Shown: piece after piece, positions 12,894 through 23,726 of the stretch
How positions within the stretch are numbered: position 1 is the first letter of the stretch
How the letters are laid out: the number at the start of each line of letters is the position of its first letter
Assembly: GCA_033239005.1 (NCBI GenBank)
Contig: BSQZ01000005.1
Coordinates: forward strand, 4,978,501 to 5,042,500
Reading direction: 5' to 3'
Length of the DNA stretch: 64,000 nt
Source of the DNA: Lamellibrachia satsuma
Taxonomy: Eukaryota > Annelida > Polychaeta > Sabellida > Siboglinidae
Program-made: the position numbers and the translations under genes
Notes under the pieces: model-generated
Told to the model about the DNA's origin: nothing
Seen by the model: the letters and a program-made list of their open reading frames with translations, nothing else
The model's database searches: none

Positions 12894-13460
12894 TGTAGGA
12901 GTAAGAATACACCCTACAGCTGTAGGAGTAAGAATACACCCTACAGCTGTAGGAGTAAGAATACACCCTACAGCTATAGCAGTAAGAATACACCCTACAG
13001 CTGTAGCAGTAAGAATACACCCTACAGCTGTAGGAGTAAGAATACACCCTACAGCTGTAGCAGTAAGAATACACCCTACAGCTATAGCAGTAAGAATACA
13101 CCCTACAGCTGTAGGAGTAAGAACACACCCTACAGCTGTAGGAGTAAGAACACACCCTACAGCTATAGCAGTAAGAATACACCCTACAGCTGTAGCAGTA
13201 AGAATACACCCTACAGCTATAGCAGTAAGAATACACCCTACAGCTGTAGGAGTAAGAATACACCTTTCAACTGTAGCGGTAAGAATACACCCTACAGCTG
13301 TAGCGGTAAGAACACACCTTACAGCTGTAGGAGTAAGAACACACCTTACAGCTGTAGCGGTAAGAATATACCCTACAGCTGTAGTAGTAAGAATACACCC
13401 TACAGCTGTAGTAGTAAGAATGCACCCTACAGCTGTAGTAGTAAGAATGCACCCTACATC
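12894..13460. repeat. Minisatellite, 27-base unit, 21 copies
   Basis: The unit is TGTAGGAGTAAGAATACACC plus CTACAGC, with few substitutions, 567 bases in all. Because 27 is a multiple of three and the unit lacks stops in several frames, it leaves long open frames on both strands (on + a 9-residue repeat CRSKNTPYS; on - repeats such as AVGCILTPT). No promoter, splice site or flanking coding sequence supports translation. Confidence 0.95.
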
Positions 13461-16400
13461 TGCAATCAGTCCTACTTTACCTTTAGCCACTGTGTCTTGT
13501 TCTCAGCTGAAATCCTTACTTCCCTCTGGTTTTTCCTCGATCTGAGTGTACACTGTTCTACTTCATTGACGTCACTTCGCAGCACACTTAACAGGTTTAT
13601 TCAGTGGTGTCATTTTTGGGCTTTTGGGTTTGCACCTAGTAAACCTTCACAACCACAGATGACCACATTAAATATTGGTGCCAGTTCTTTAAGTAGGAAG
13701 TAAAACTGCAGTAAGAACGACCCTCAGTGCCTGTGTAGAAGGTTGCTTTGGCATGATATTCTGACGATGATGACGGTCAGTCTATCTCCCTGGGGATGCA
13801 GTAGAACCACTGGGGACAGTCCTCAGTGCCAACTTAGAAAGTCAGCTTGCTGTCTCGTTCTGTAAGGCTAACTGGCATAATGAGGCCCCAAGTCAGAAAG
13901 TTGTACCTAATGTTCATGATATGACTGAGTATTGCATCCTCAACGCCAGGGGCTTCTGACACCATCAGTACCACTGGCAGATCAGCCTGTTGAAATACTG
14001 ATGTTTTCAGTTGCTGTGTTAACCAATGGGACTGCTCGCTGGAAATTACGGGGCCTGCATATGGGAACTGAACTTTAATTGATTGTGGACCCATTGTCGC
14101 TGGTCGGACGGGTAATGCTAGACATTTCCTGGAAACACTTTGAAGTATGGGCACGGGCGTGTCTCAGCCATCTCGTTTCCAGAAACATGTCGACCAAGAC
14201 AGCAAGTGGGCGGAAATACAAATGATTTTGGCGCATTCCCATACATTGTGTTGGGATAGTAGTAAGAACCACCACTGGCTCAGGAGGATGGGTGCTGGGC
14301 ATGTCAGCATGCATGCATGTGAATGCATGCATGCATGCTGTGCACTGAGTACTTGTTCTAGGATGTGTTGGCCTGACGTCTGTTGCCGTATGTACAGGCA
14401 TGGTGCCACAGTGTCTTTGGTAAAGACACTGGCAGCATCTTTCTTTCTCTAGGGTTTTGTTGTATACTTCACCACACATACCTAGGCAAGTCTGCAGTTA
14501 AACTATATCCAATATAAAGAACTGACATGGTGGGCCCAATTTGATCCTGGTGCCTCGTTTTTGTGGGGTACACCACAACGCTAATCTCGTGTTCTGTGTA
14601 GGTGATGGTTTAGATGGCATTAAACATGGAGAAGACGACTGCACCTTAAATCATAATTATGGCTCCAGGTACGTGAGGCTCCCAGATGTTATGTCTGCAG
14701 GGGCATGTGGAATCAGTATAGAAATCTGCTGGCAGGTCTGTAATTTGTAATCTGTAGTTGACATCTGAACCATGCCACAGAGAATACAGATTAATCAAGA
14801 AACATTTCTCCACATACCAAAGTTAAATCTGCAAAATTGCTGAAACAGCTGGAAGAGATCTTGGTATAGATGTTTCTTAGATCAGTCCAGTCTGCTCTGT
14901 CATTAGGGTCTGTCTGTAACACACCATTCCTGTATTTACAAGGCTCTGGCCTTGAAAGAATACACAGGTGTTAGTACCTTGCCAATAACAGTAGTAGTCA
15001 GTCTGTGTTTTATGCTGAATTTAAAAATAGAAAGGTTTAATGAAAATTCATAGTTTGCATGCTAAATTGTTTACTTGGTAGATTCAGAGTCCCGTTGGTA
15101 GAGAACCAGGAGTCAGTATTTAAGATTTACTTGATAATTTTAGTAATATGAACAACTTCTTTCAGATCTTGTTGTCCCAGTTCAGACAGCTGTATCAATA
15201 GTAGCTCGTGAACAGTGTCAATACACATCAGATAAACTAGTTTCTTTTAAATAAGCAAGTGGGAATTTACATTAAAACCCCCCAGGACAACAACCACACA
15301 ACTGAGTGATCTTAACATAGTCATGATTGAAGTAGTGAGTTGTAGTGAGTAAGTCGTGACTTGACTATTAGAAAAAGAATGTTCTAATCACTGTGCACGT
15401 CCTGAAATGGAGATGTTCTGTGATGGGATTATGTAAGTGACTAGTCTGTTCATCACAGGTGAATGGATACATCACAGAGAGGTTGATATACTGCCTGACT
15501 GAGCAGGTGTAGTCCATGACACGAATGTATGCACATTGTAGACATTCTGTTTTGACTTAGTGATCATGCAAGTGTTTGTTTATCAGTTTAATCACTAAAC
15601 ATGTTTACATGTTGAATAACTGATGCCAGCAGTCACATACAGTTGGTAAATAAAACTGAGGTTTCTACACGAACAGTTTTGTACTGAAAGGACCTGTTGG
15701 GAGAAATTCACTATTTTACTTCAACATAATGAATCACGTGCCAACAATATTTTGTTTTAGATTCCAATGAGGTGATGACGATGATATTTTGTAGATGCCA
15801 GATTATGCAGTTTTACGAAAACACACTGGCACATCACAATTTCAGACAATTCAAAACAGTAATTTGCACCAACAAACATTGCTACTGATGAAACAAAATT
15901 AATAGTGATCTGTTCCCCATTTCCAGGGATTTGCTGCTAAAGGTATGTGGGAGATCAGATGCCAGCCAGGTCCATCCCAGGGAAGCATGCCTATATCCTA
16001 GCTCTACTCACACAGTTCCACATACCTGTTGGCGGTGCTCGTGTTTTATGCCTTGTCTAGACGATGACATTGGGTAATCAGGAGTTAGAGAGTCCAAAAC
16101 TGCTGCCAGTGCACCTGCCTTCATAAAAAAAGTTTATATAGTTTAGTTATTGACTTGTCTGGCACTAGGAGAGGAAATATAGAAATGTGTGTGTTGAATG
16201 TGATGCTAAAGTAGATTTAAGTATTACTCAGAAGTAAAATATTACTTTTTAAAGCAGATATTTTACTTAAATTTTTTGTAGCCTAAGTCAAATAATTGTC
16301 TTTCATACATTACATTAAACATAAAGTGCCAGTAAATTGTGTAGACTAAATTTAAATATCAAAGGACAAATTATTTAGAAAAAAATTCTATTCTAGTTTC

Positions 16401-16640
16401 CACCCAGATAGTGTGTGCTTGATACTTGAAATGAGTGGAATTTTATGTAAGTCACTGAACATTGGTATAGGTTCAGTGCAGAAGAGTCAGACACAATGCA
16501 GACTTGGGTTACTTGCAGGCAATGATTGTGTGTCTGGGGTCAAGTAGGGTCGTCATTATGTATGGTCGTCATTATTGATGGAGCAATCAGGATTATATGA
16601 CACTTTGTGTAAAAGGGCTAACAAATAACATGACCACAGG
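13461..16640. other. Non-coding stretch, no gene recognised
   Basis: Frames such as + 14541-14750 lack homology I recognise. A GCATGCATGC run lies at 14308-14340. Words near 15175-15215 (CCCAGTTCAGACAGCTGTAT) resemble the SINE body at 16.7 kb and may be an old copy. Confidence 0.4.
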
Positions 16641-17660
16641 TCTCATGGGGGTTCAGTGGAACAGTGGTAGACTCTCTGTGTTCAAATCCATTTGTTGCAG
16701 TTTGAAGCTTAGGAAATTTCGTTCAGCCCACATTGCCTCAGTTCTCTCAGCTGTATAAATAAGTACCTGGCTATAGACAGTTCACTCAGCTGTACAAATA
16801 AGTACCTGGCTATAGACAGTTCTCTCAGCTGTACAAATAAGTACCTGGCTATAGACAGTTCTCTCAGCTGTATAAATAAGTACCTGGCTATAGACAGTTC
16901 TCTCAGCTGTATAAATAAGTACCTGGCTATAGACAGTTCTCTCAGCTGTATAAATAAGTACCTGGCTATAGACAGTTCTCTCAGCTGTATAAATAAGTAC
17001 CTGGCTATAGACAGTTCACTCAGCTGTATAAATAAGTACCTGGCTATAGACAGTTCTCTCAGCTGTATAAATAAGTACCTGACTATAGACAGTTCTCTCA
17101 GCTGTATAAATAAGTACCTGGCTATAGACAGTTCTCTCAGCTGTATAAATAAGTACCTGGCTATAGACAGTTCTCTCAGCTGTATAAATAAGTACCTGGC
17201 TATAGACAGTTCTCTCAGCTGTATAAATAAGTACCTGGCTATAGACAGTTCTCTCAGCTGTATAAATAAGTACCTGGCTATAGACAGTTCTCTCAGCTGT
17301 ATAAATAAGTACCTGGCTATAGACAGTTCACTCAGCTGTATAAATAAGTACCTGGCTATAGACAGTTCTCTCAGCTGTATAAATAAGTACCTGACTATAG
17401 ACAGTTCTCTCAGCTGTATAAATAAGTACCTGGCTATAGACAGTTCACTCAGCTGTATAAATAAGTACCTGGCTATAGACAGTTCACTCAGCTGTATAAA
17501 TAAGTACCTGGCTATAGACAGTGATGGCATTATAAGAATGAACAACTTTCATGCAGCAATTGCAGAGTGGCTGGAATCTTCAATGGAAGTTGAAATGGTG
17601 TTTGCATGAACAGGTGTGCCAGAGGCAAAGTGTAACACGCTCTGAGCATCAAACATTGCA
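16641..17660 (+). mobile_element. tRNA-like SINE copy 1, carrying an internal 39-base array
   Basis: The left flank has a B-box-like word (GTGTTCAAATCC near 16678) preceded by GGAACAGTGGTAGAC, which could be an A-box region; then CAGCCCACATTGCCTCAG leads into a 39-base array. The right flank (GGAAGTTGAAATGGTG, GAACAGGTGTGCCAG, AACACGCTCTGAGC) is clearly homologous to the right flank of the element at 18.8-19.3 kb. Left and right homology around two different arrays supports one dispersed family. Assignment as a tRNA-derived SINE is inference from the box-like words. Confidence 0.6.
16741..17520. repeat. Minisatellite, 39-base unit, 20 copies
   Basis: Twenty copies of a unit containing CAGCTGTATAAATAAGTACC and TGGCTATAGACAG, nearly identical, 780 bases exactly. 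The - strand stays open (13-residue repeat LSIARYLFIQLRE) because the unit is a multiple of three; I do not regard it as a gene. Confidence 0.96.
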
Positions 17661-18650
17661 GGAGCTCGGTATAAATTGAATGCTTTGCTAATGCTAACCC
17701 TCAGAAAGACACCAGTGAAGTTGACCCCACTACAGCGATTGGACTATTCTGATGCATTAGTTGCAACAAACACTGAGCTCAGATGAAGAGGTTTCAATAA
17801 AGAGATGGTGTCTCACAGCAATGGTATCTCCAGACAATTTATGATGTATTTGATAGTTTGGTGTGTCAAAGTCCTTCATAACCTGTCCGCCCACGCGGTC
17901 AGTTGCAGCAGAAAGTAACGAGGCTGGTGATGTGGCTCAGACACTGTTATTCTACAGTGAATCTGACCTAAAATGCTCAATGATTTGCACACACATCTGT
18001 ACCCACAGCAGCACGAACATGTCTGTTTATTGCATGTCATGTCAACATGAAATTAGTGCACGATTTCATGATTGTACAATTACAGGTTGTTGTAGGGACA
18101 GCCGTTCTGATTGAATAGTGGCTGTTTGACAGTGTGAAAATGCATCTGGAGAGAGTTATATCTTAATATAAATTTTCCACTGTGTCCTTTTGTCCCCCAT
18201 CTACTTTACACCTCTTCCTTCCTCTTCCCCGGCTCATATTCCTCTCCAGCTGAACACACTAATATCAAATAATATTGCCATTGTTCAGTCATCACCTTGT
18301 TATCTAATGAGCCAAAGAAAGGCAAGAAGAGTGAGGAAATGAATTGTCACCTCCACTGACATCACAGCTGTGGTCTGTAGCAGGTTAGTCCAGGCCAGAG
18401 CTTATCAGATGTTGCAATTCTGCATTTCTCAATTCCCGCAAAATGGCGTGGGTAACACTATTAGGACTATCTAGGGTCTCAGCTTTGTGAGTTGTATGCA
18501 GGGAGTAAAAATGTTCAACAGGTGCTTGCTGTCACTATACCAGGGCAGATGGTGATTGTTGTATGTCTGCTTGATATACAGTTACACATACATGTTCTAT
18601 GATGGATGGCAGTTGTGACTGATTATGTTGTGGTCTCCTTCAAATGACCA
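17661..18650. other. Non-coding stretch, no gene recognised
   Basis: The frame on + at 17863-18114 has no recognisable domain. A pyrimidine-rich piece lies at 18180-18250. No repeat was found. Confidence 0.4.
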
Positions 18651-18652
18651 AA

Positions 18653-18829
18653 CTGTACAGTGGTGTACAATTGTGTACAGTGGTGTACAATGATGTACAG
18701 TGGTGTACAGTGATGTGCAGTGGTGTACAGTGGTGTATAGTGCAGTTGTGTGCAGTGGTGTACAGTGGTGTCCAGTGATGTGCAGTGGTGTACAGTGATG
18801 TGCAGTGGTGTGCAGTGGTGTGCAGTGGC
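18653..18829. repeat. Minisatellite, about 10-base unit (GTGTACAGTG)
   Basis: Diverged tandem copies of GTGTACAGTG/GTGTGCAGTG run for about 175 bases and stop just before the A-box-like word of the neighbouring SINE copy. Confidence 0.85.
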
Positions 18830-19270
18830 ATACTGGTTAAAATGTCGCACTTTCGATTGAGATGACCAAGATTCAAATTGTCTTGCTGCCATTCTGAAAC
18901 TTAATTTGTTCACTCCACATTGCCTGGGTTCACTCATGTATGAATGAGTCCCTGGCTACAGACATGTATGAATGAGTCCCTGGCTACAGACATGTATGAA
19001 TGAGTCCCTGGCTACAGACATGTATGAATGAGTCCCTGGATACTGACATGTATGAATGAGTCCCTGGCTACAGACATGTATGAATGAGTCCCTGGCTACT
19101 GACATGTACGAATGAGTCCCTGGCTACTGACATGTATGAATGAGTCCCTGGCTACAGACATGCGGGGATGGATACATATGAAAGAAAGGTCTTGGCTGAA
19201 GTTGAATTGGTGAACAGGTCTGCCAGATGTGGGGTAAAACGTGCTTTGAGCGGTCCCATGTTTGTGACCA
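18830..19270 (+). mobile_element. tRNA-like SINE copy 2, carrying an internal 28-base array
   Basis: The head has TACTGGTTAAAATGTCGC (A-box-like) and AAGATTCAAATTG (B-box-like), then TTCACTCCACATTGCCTGGG, parallel to copy 1. After the array come GAAGTTGAATTGGTG, GAACAGGTCTGCCAG and AAACGTGCTTTGAGC, parallel to copy 1. The array sits at the same point as in copy 1 but its unit has a different length. Confidence 0.6.
18935..19158. repeat. Minisatellite, 28-base unit, 8 copies
   Basis: Eight copies of CATGTATGAATGAGTCCCTG + GCTACAGA, with minor variants. The word AATGAGTCCCTGGCTACAGA is related to AATAAGTACCTGGCTATAGA of the 39-base array at 16.7 kb. Confidence 0.95.
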
Positions 19271-20923
19271 GACACCATGTAGCATAAGTTACCTCTGCGT
19301 GGTAATAGTTAGTGTGTGCATGTGTGTGTGTATGCATGCATGTGTTTGTGTGACAGAATGATATTCGTCACATGAAATATTTTAACTGACATCAACTTGA
19401 CACTGGGTTTGTTGGTCAAGTTGATGAGAATTTGCCTTCAAAATGGTATCAACACCTAATAATGTTTTTGGAATATGACTGACTGAAGCATGCTATCTGA
19501 TCTGTGCCATTCATTATTAGTCATGACATTATATGAAAGGGACGGGATCGTATTACGTTTGTGTTGTGCAGGTGACCCCGACTTGTCTGATTGAGCAGTG
19601 CATTGTATGGAACCTGACAGGAGAACATGTCCTTAATGGAAGACAGTTTTCAAATAAGAAGATTTTCAACTAATTCAATGCATGCATGCACATTTTTACA
19701 ATACCTGTGTCAGTATTATTTATAGTTTCGCACAGAAGAAGAACTATACCATTCTTTTTCACAATCAGTTGTGTGTCTATGAGGTACTATATATGGTAAT
19801 CTGTAGCAAAGATGTCAGAATCGATTATAACTAGAGAAGTGTATGTCTTGTGATATGTTAGGATTGCCTTTCCCTGCAAACAGAAATGAGCCTGACATCT
19901 GCACTTAGGATTTAATGCAGTGTGCAGTGTCATCTACACACTGCAGCCTACATCTACACACTACAGCCTACAGTATACGTCATCTTCCTGTCTTTTTAGC
20001 ACTGGTAATAATATTGCTGACAGTACTTCACCACTTGACCCAGCATCTTTTGCCATGCTGCAGGACTGGCCTAGCTACTGACATGACCATGTGGCGACCT
20101 TACCGAAGTAGTCCGTCTAAGTGCCTTTTCAGAAATAGCTCAATTGCTTTAACTGGCAAACCTCAGGTGTTTCCATAGCAGCCTGTCTTCAGGTCATTAG
20201 GAGAGGCATTACTTTGACTTATGCATAGGACCATGATTAGCTTATTCAGAGTTAACTTGCATCTAGTAGATAGTGGTCTTGGAAGGCTAGTTCATGCATG
20301 GCCTGAATGAATATCTGTGATTGGGTATTCCCCCCTGTCCCTGGAGAACTTGGAATGTCAGTGTTCAGATATCAAATTTCACAGGTCAAAATCATCATAA
20401 GGCAAAGGTTAATTGGCTTGGCTGAAACTTGTCAAATACAGGTTGACTTGACTTGGCAATCTCTGCTGAATTGTTAGCCTTTGTCATGCCTTAATTGGTA
20501 CCATATGGTTAAGATCAAAACTAAACTGGGATTGGTGTGGTGCCAGTCGACAAAATAGGTGCAGAAAGGTGATCCAAAACAATAAAAAACAAAAGTGAAT
20601 AAAAACAAAGGGTGCGCTGTATACAGAAACTTGGTAACTTTAGAGGATGCATGCATACAGCAAGAAGACTGCAGAAGCTGTACAAGGGTTGCATTTCCCT
20701 GATGGCTGACACAGTGGACACACAGGGAGGCTGGTAGTGAGGGAGTAACGTGTAGAACAGCAGGCGATGGCAGTCTGTTCCATATGGATACTGATATGGG
20801 TAGAATGCATATTTAGCAAATGGCTACATGTTTCATGCAATCTAACTATTCTTAATTTATATAATGTTGTGGTTATAGACTTGTGATTTACTTTCACTTT
20901 CTCATATGTTTATCTCTGTACAG
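19271..20923. other. Non-coding stretch upstream of the VCPIP1-like exons
   Basis: A TG-rich patch lies at 19310-19345. No exon was recognised. If the gene continues upstream, this is intron. Confidence 0.4.
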
Positions 20924-21181
20924 ACTCCGTCAAAGCCACAACTTCATCGCGGACAGAAGCCAGCCGAGTCAAAGTCACCAGTGAGTGACCAACATAAGAC
21001 GCCACCTAACTGGGAGAAATCTATTGCTGCAAAGGCGGCAATGTCGACAACATCGCCAAGCACTAGTGACACGTCATCTGTGATGTCATCAGAAGCAGCA
21101 GTAGCTGCTACAGCTGCCGTAGCTGCCACGGTGGAGCCAGCATTGAAGAAAGTTCGCGTATCAACTTCAGACGGCCGACAG
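20924..21181 (+). CDS. VCPIP1: VCPIP1-like exon a (linker and first strand of the UBX-like fold)
   Basis: The exon is bounded by ...TCTGTACAG and CGACAG|GTGGGG, phase 0 to 0, 86 codons. It encodes a Ser/Thr/Ala-rich linker followed by KKVRVSTSDGRQ, the start of a ubiquitin-like beta strand completed by the next exon. Confidence 0.75.
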
Positions 21182-23633
21182 GTGGGGATTGAGTGTGACG
21201 GATATTGATCTGTTATTGAAGGTGCCATTGGTGCACTCCATGTAATGAGACAGGGAAAACAACAGCAAATCATGTTTACCAGATGTAGTGGCATAGGTGA
21301 CATGACACATTCTTGGAAAACTATGGCAAATGACAGTCTCAGAACTGGCAAATTATCACTCTCGATAGATGCCAACAGGCCACATTAAAATAATAAGTTA
21401 TGCCTAATGAAGGCATAATAAGTTATGCCTAATGAAGGCATAATAATGCACTTCAAGTGTGTTAACAGGAACTTTGCATTCTTATTTGGTACTAGTGACC
21501 TTCCATTACTGACTGGAGCTACTTACATTTTGGATGTCACATCATGATTATTATTATCATTTACTGAATGATGCATAAAATTGCTCACTTATTTTCACTG
21601 ATGACAAATACTATACTAGAAAACAGCAAACAAATTCACAACTAACATATCAAATGTTATAAGAGTGCTAAAAGGGCTCAAATCTCCATTCGTGTTACCA
21701 TGGTTTCCAACTGGACAACAAGCTCTTGCATCTAGTCCCATAACATTATCAGTGATCAGACCTCATTTGAATCCATTGGCAACCGATATTTTAGTTATCA
21801 CATATAGACTATATGAAATATTGTATAGACCATTGAAAGATTTTATACAGAATTTCTAGCCAAAAATACACATTTCAGCCAAACACAGTCTGCCTCTCCT
21901 GTCTTACGAATTAGTTAACTTGTGATTTCTCATTTACAGCTGATGCTGTCCCTAGAACCCAACATCACCTACTTGGGCCTACAACTGGAGCTCACAAGAC
22001 AGCTAGAGATCCCCTCAGACAGCATCCGGATCAAGTATGGCTTCCCACCCCGTCAGTTGAAGCCGCCCTCAGAGGGGTGCAGCGAGGAACCCCTCGCCAT
22101 ACAGAATGGAGATAAGGTCACTGTGGAGATAGTGACTTCAGATAAGAGTGAGTGATAACAAGTAATACACATTTATTTATAATGCGCCATGTATTCCAGT
22201 AAGACCTGATCAAAGACGCTAAAGCAATGCTGCAAAGACAGTGATGTTTAGAGTTTTTTACAGTTGTCAAGCCAACAGGAAGCATCGGTTACTTCCACCT
22301 GCCTCCTAATCACTAAAAAACAGGTACTGCTTAGAAAAACAGCTGGCTAAGAAAACAGATAATAAACCAGGGGTTTGTTTAATTATTATTCTTATGAACC
22401 CATAAAGCACAATTTCCATCCTGTATAGCCTCAGTATTGGTGGCCTAATTGTCATTTCACAGCTCAAATAAGTTCAAATTCAACATGCATGCGTGCGTGC
22501 GTGCGTGTGTGAATGTGGCACTATTTATAGTTGTGTAGTGCGTGTGGTCTCTCCAGCATGTGTAGCCTTCAAGGTATCAACAGTAATGTGTAGTAATCTA
22601 CTCTGTTTACACCACGTGTGTGGACAGAGTATTCCTGATGAACATTCTGTTGGGAGAAGAAACACTGTCACACCGTTGTCTTTACACTTTATTTCTGAAT
22701 GAGTAACAGCATTTCATGATTTTGGGGTTTGAAAACTAACATGTGTGACCAGTGATTTAGAAAAGGATGTATGCTGTGTGCATATCCGGGTTACAAGTAT
22801 TTTGGGAAATGTTTACCTTGGTAGCCAGTCAGAGGTTACGCAATACTGTAAAGGCGGACACAGTTGACTTGAGGTTTAATATGGCGGGGTTACCTGTATG
22901 GAACTGTGCATTAGGGTAGGTGGGTAGGATTTAGGACTAAAAAGTTGTTAATTTTAAGACGACTCAAGTGGTTATATATATATAAATATTGGTTCTGGTG
23001 TAACTATATTTTGAGTAATTTCAAAGCATATGGGAAGAATGCAAAATGGGTAGTTCCAGACATATTGACTGATTGTCTTACCCAAAGAACGGGTTAAATT
23101 CGTGAGATGGCTGTTGTTGGGTGTGGAGGTCACATGCTGGAAATAGGGAGTTTTGTCTGCGGTCAGGACGGGTAGAGGGGAGAATCGAGACAGTTCTGAG
23201 AGAACAGAGATTGGACTCTAGTCAGTCCGACTGTCAGTTTATGCGGTGTCCGCATTCAAAGTTTCGAGAGCTAACCAGTAACGTGAGCCAGTCAGTGAGG
23301 GCTGCAGATTTGCTGTGATGGTTATCACGTGAGATACCTTCGCAGAAGATATTACATGGAGGTTTGTAAATGTTATCCTCTGTTTAAATATATGTATGTA
23401 TGTGATAATTTGGTAACAATCAATGTTTTAGATAGGGTATTATGTCGGGGAATGGGTTTGACATGGTAGAAGGGCGTGGCTGATCTGTAATGGTACGTAA
23501 TTATTTGTGACTATACCGATTTTATGTTTGGTATTCACGATAGCGAATCACTGCATGTATATTACTTTATTGGGTAGTGGTATTGTGTAGTGTGTATGTA
23601 GGGAAGGGTATTCGCTTGGATATAGTGTTCCGA

Positions 23634-23671
<38 letters not shown>

Positions 23672-23691
23672 TCGGAACACCATATCCAAGC

Positions 23692-23726
<35 letters not shown>

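Noticed and set aside
14075..14479. Overlapping frames on both strands around 14.1-14.5 kb
   Set aside because: They overlap a GCATGCAT repeat and have Cys/His-rich composition without family features.
16709..17545. 278-codon - frame of a 13-residue repeat
   Set aside because: It is a by-product of a 39-base minisatellite inside a SINE-like element; nothing else supports a gene.
22800..23340. Possible LTR of a retroelement in the VCPIP1-like intron
   Set aside because: No paired LTR, primer-binding site or gag/pol frame could be seen.
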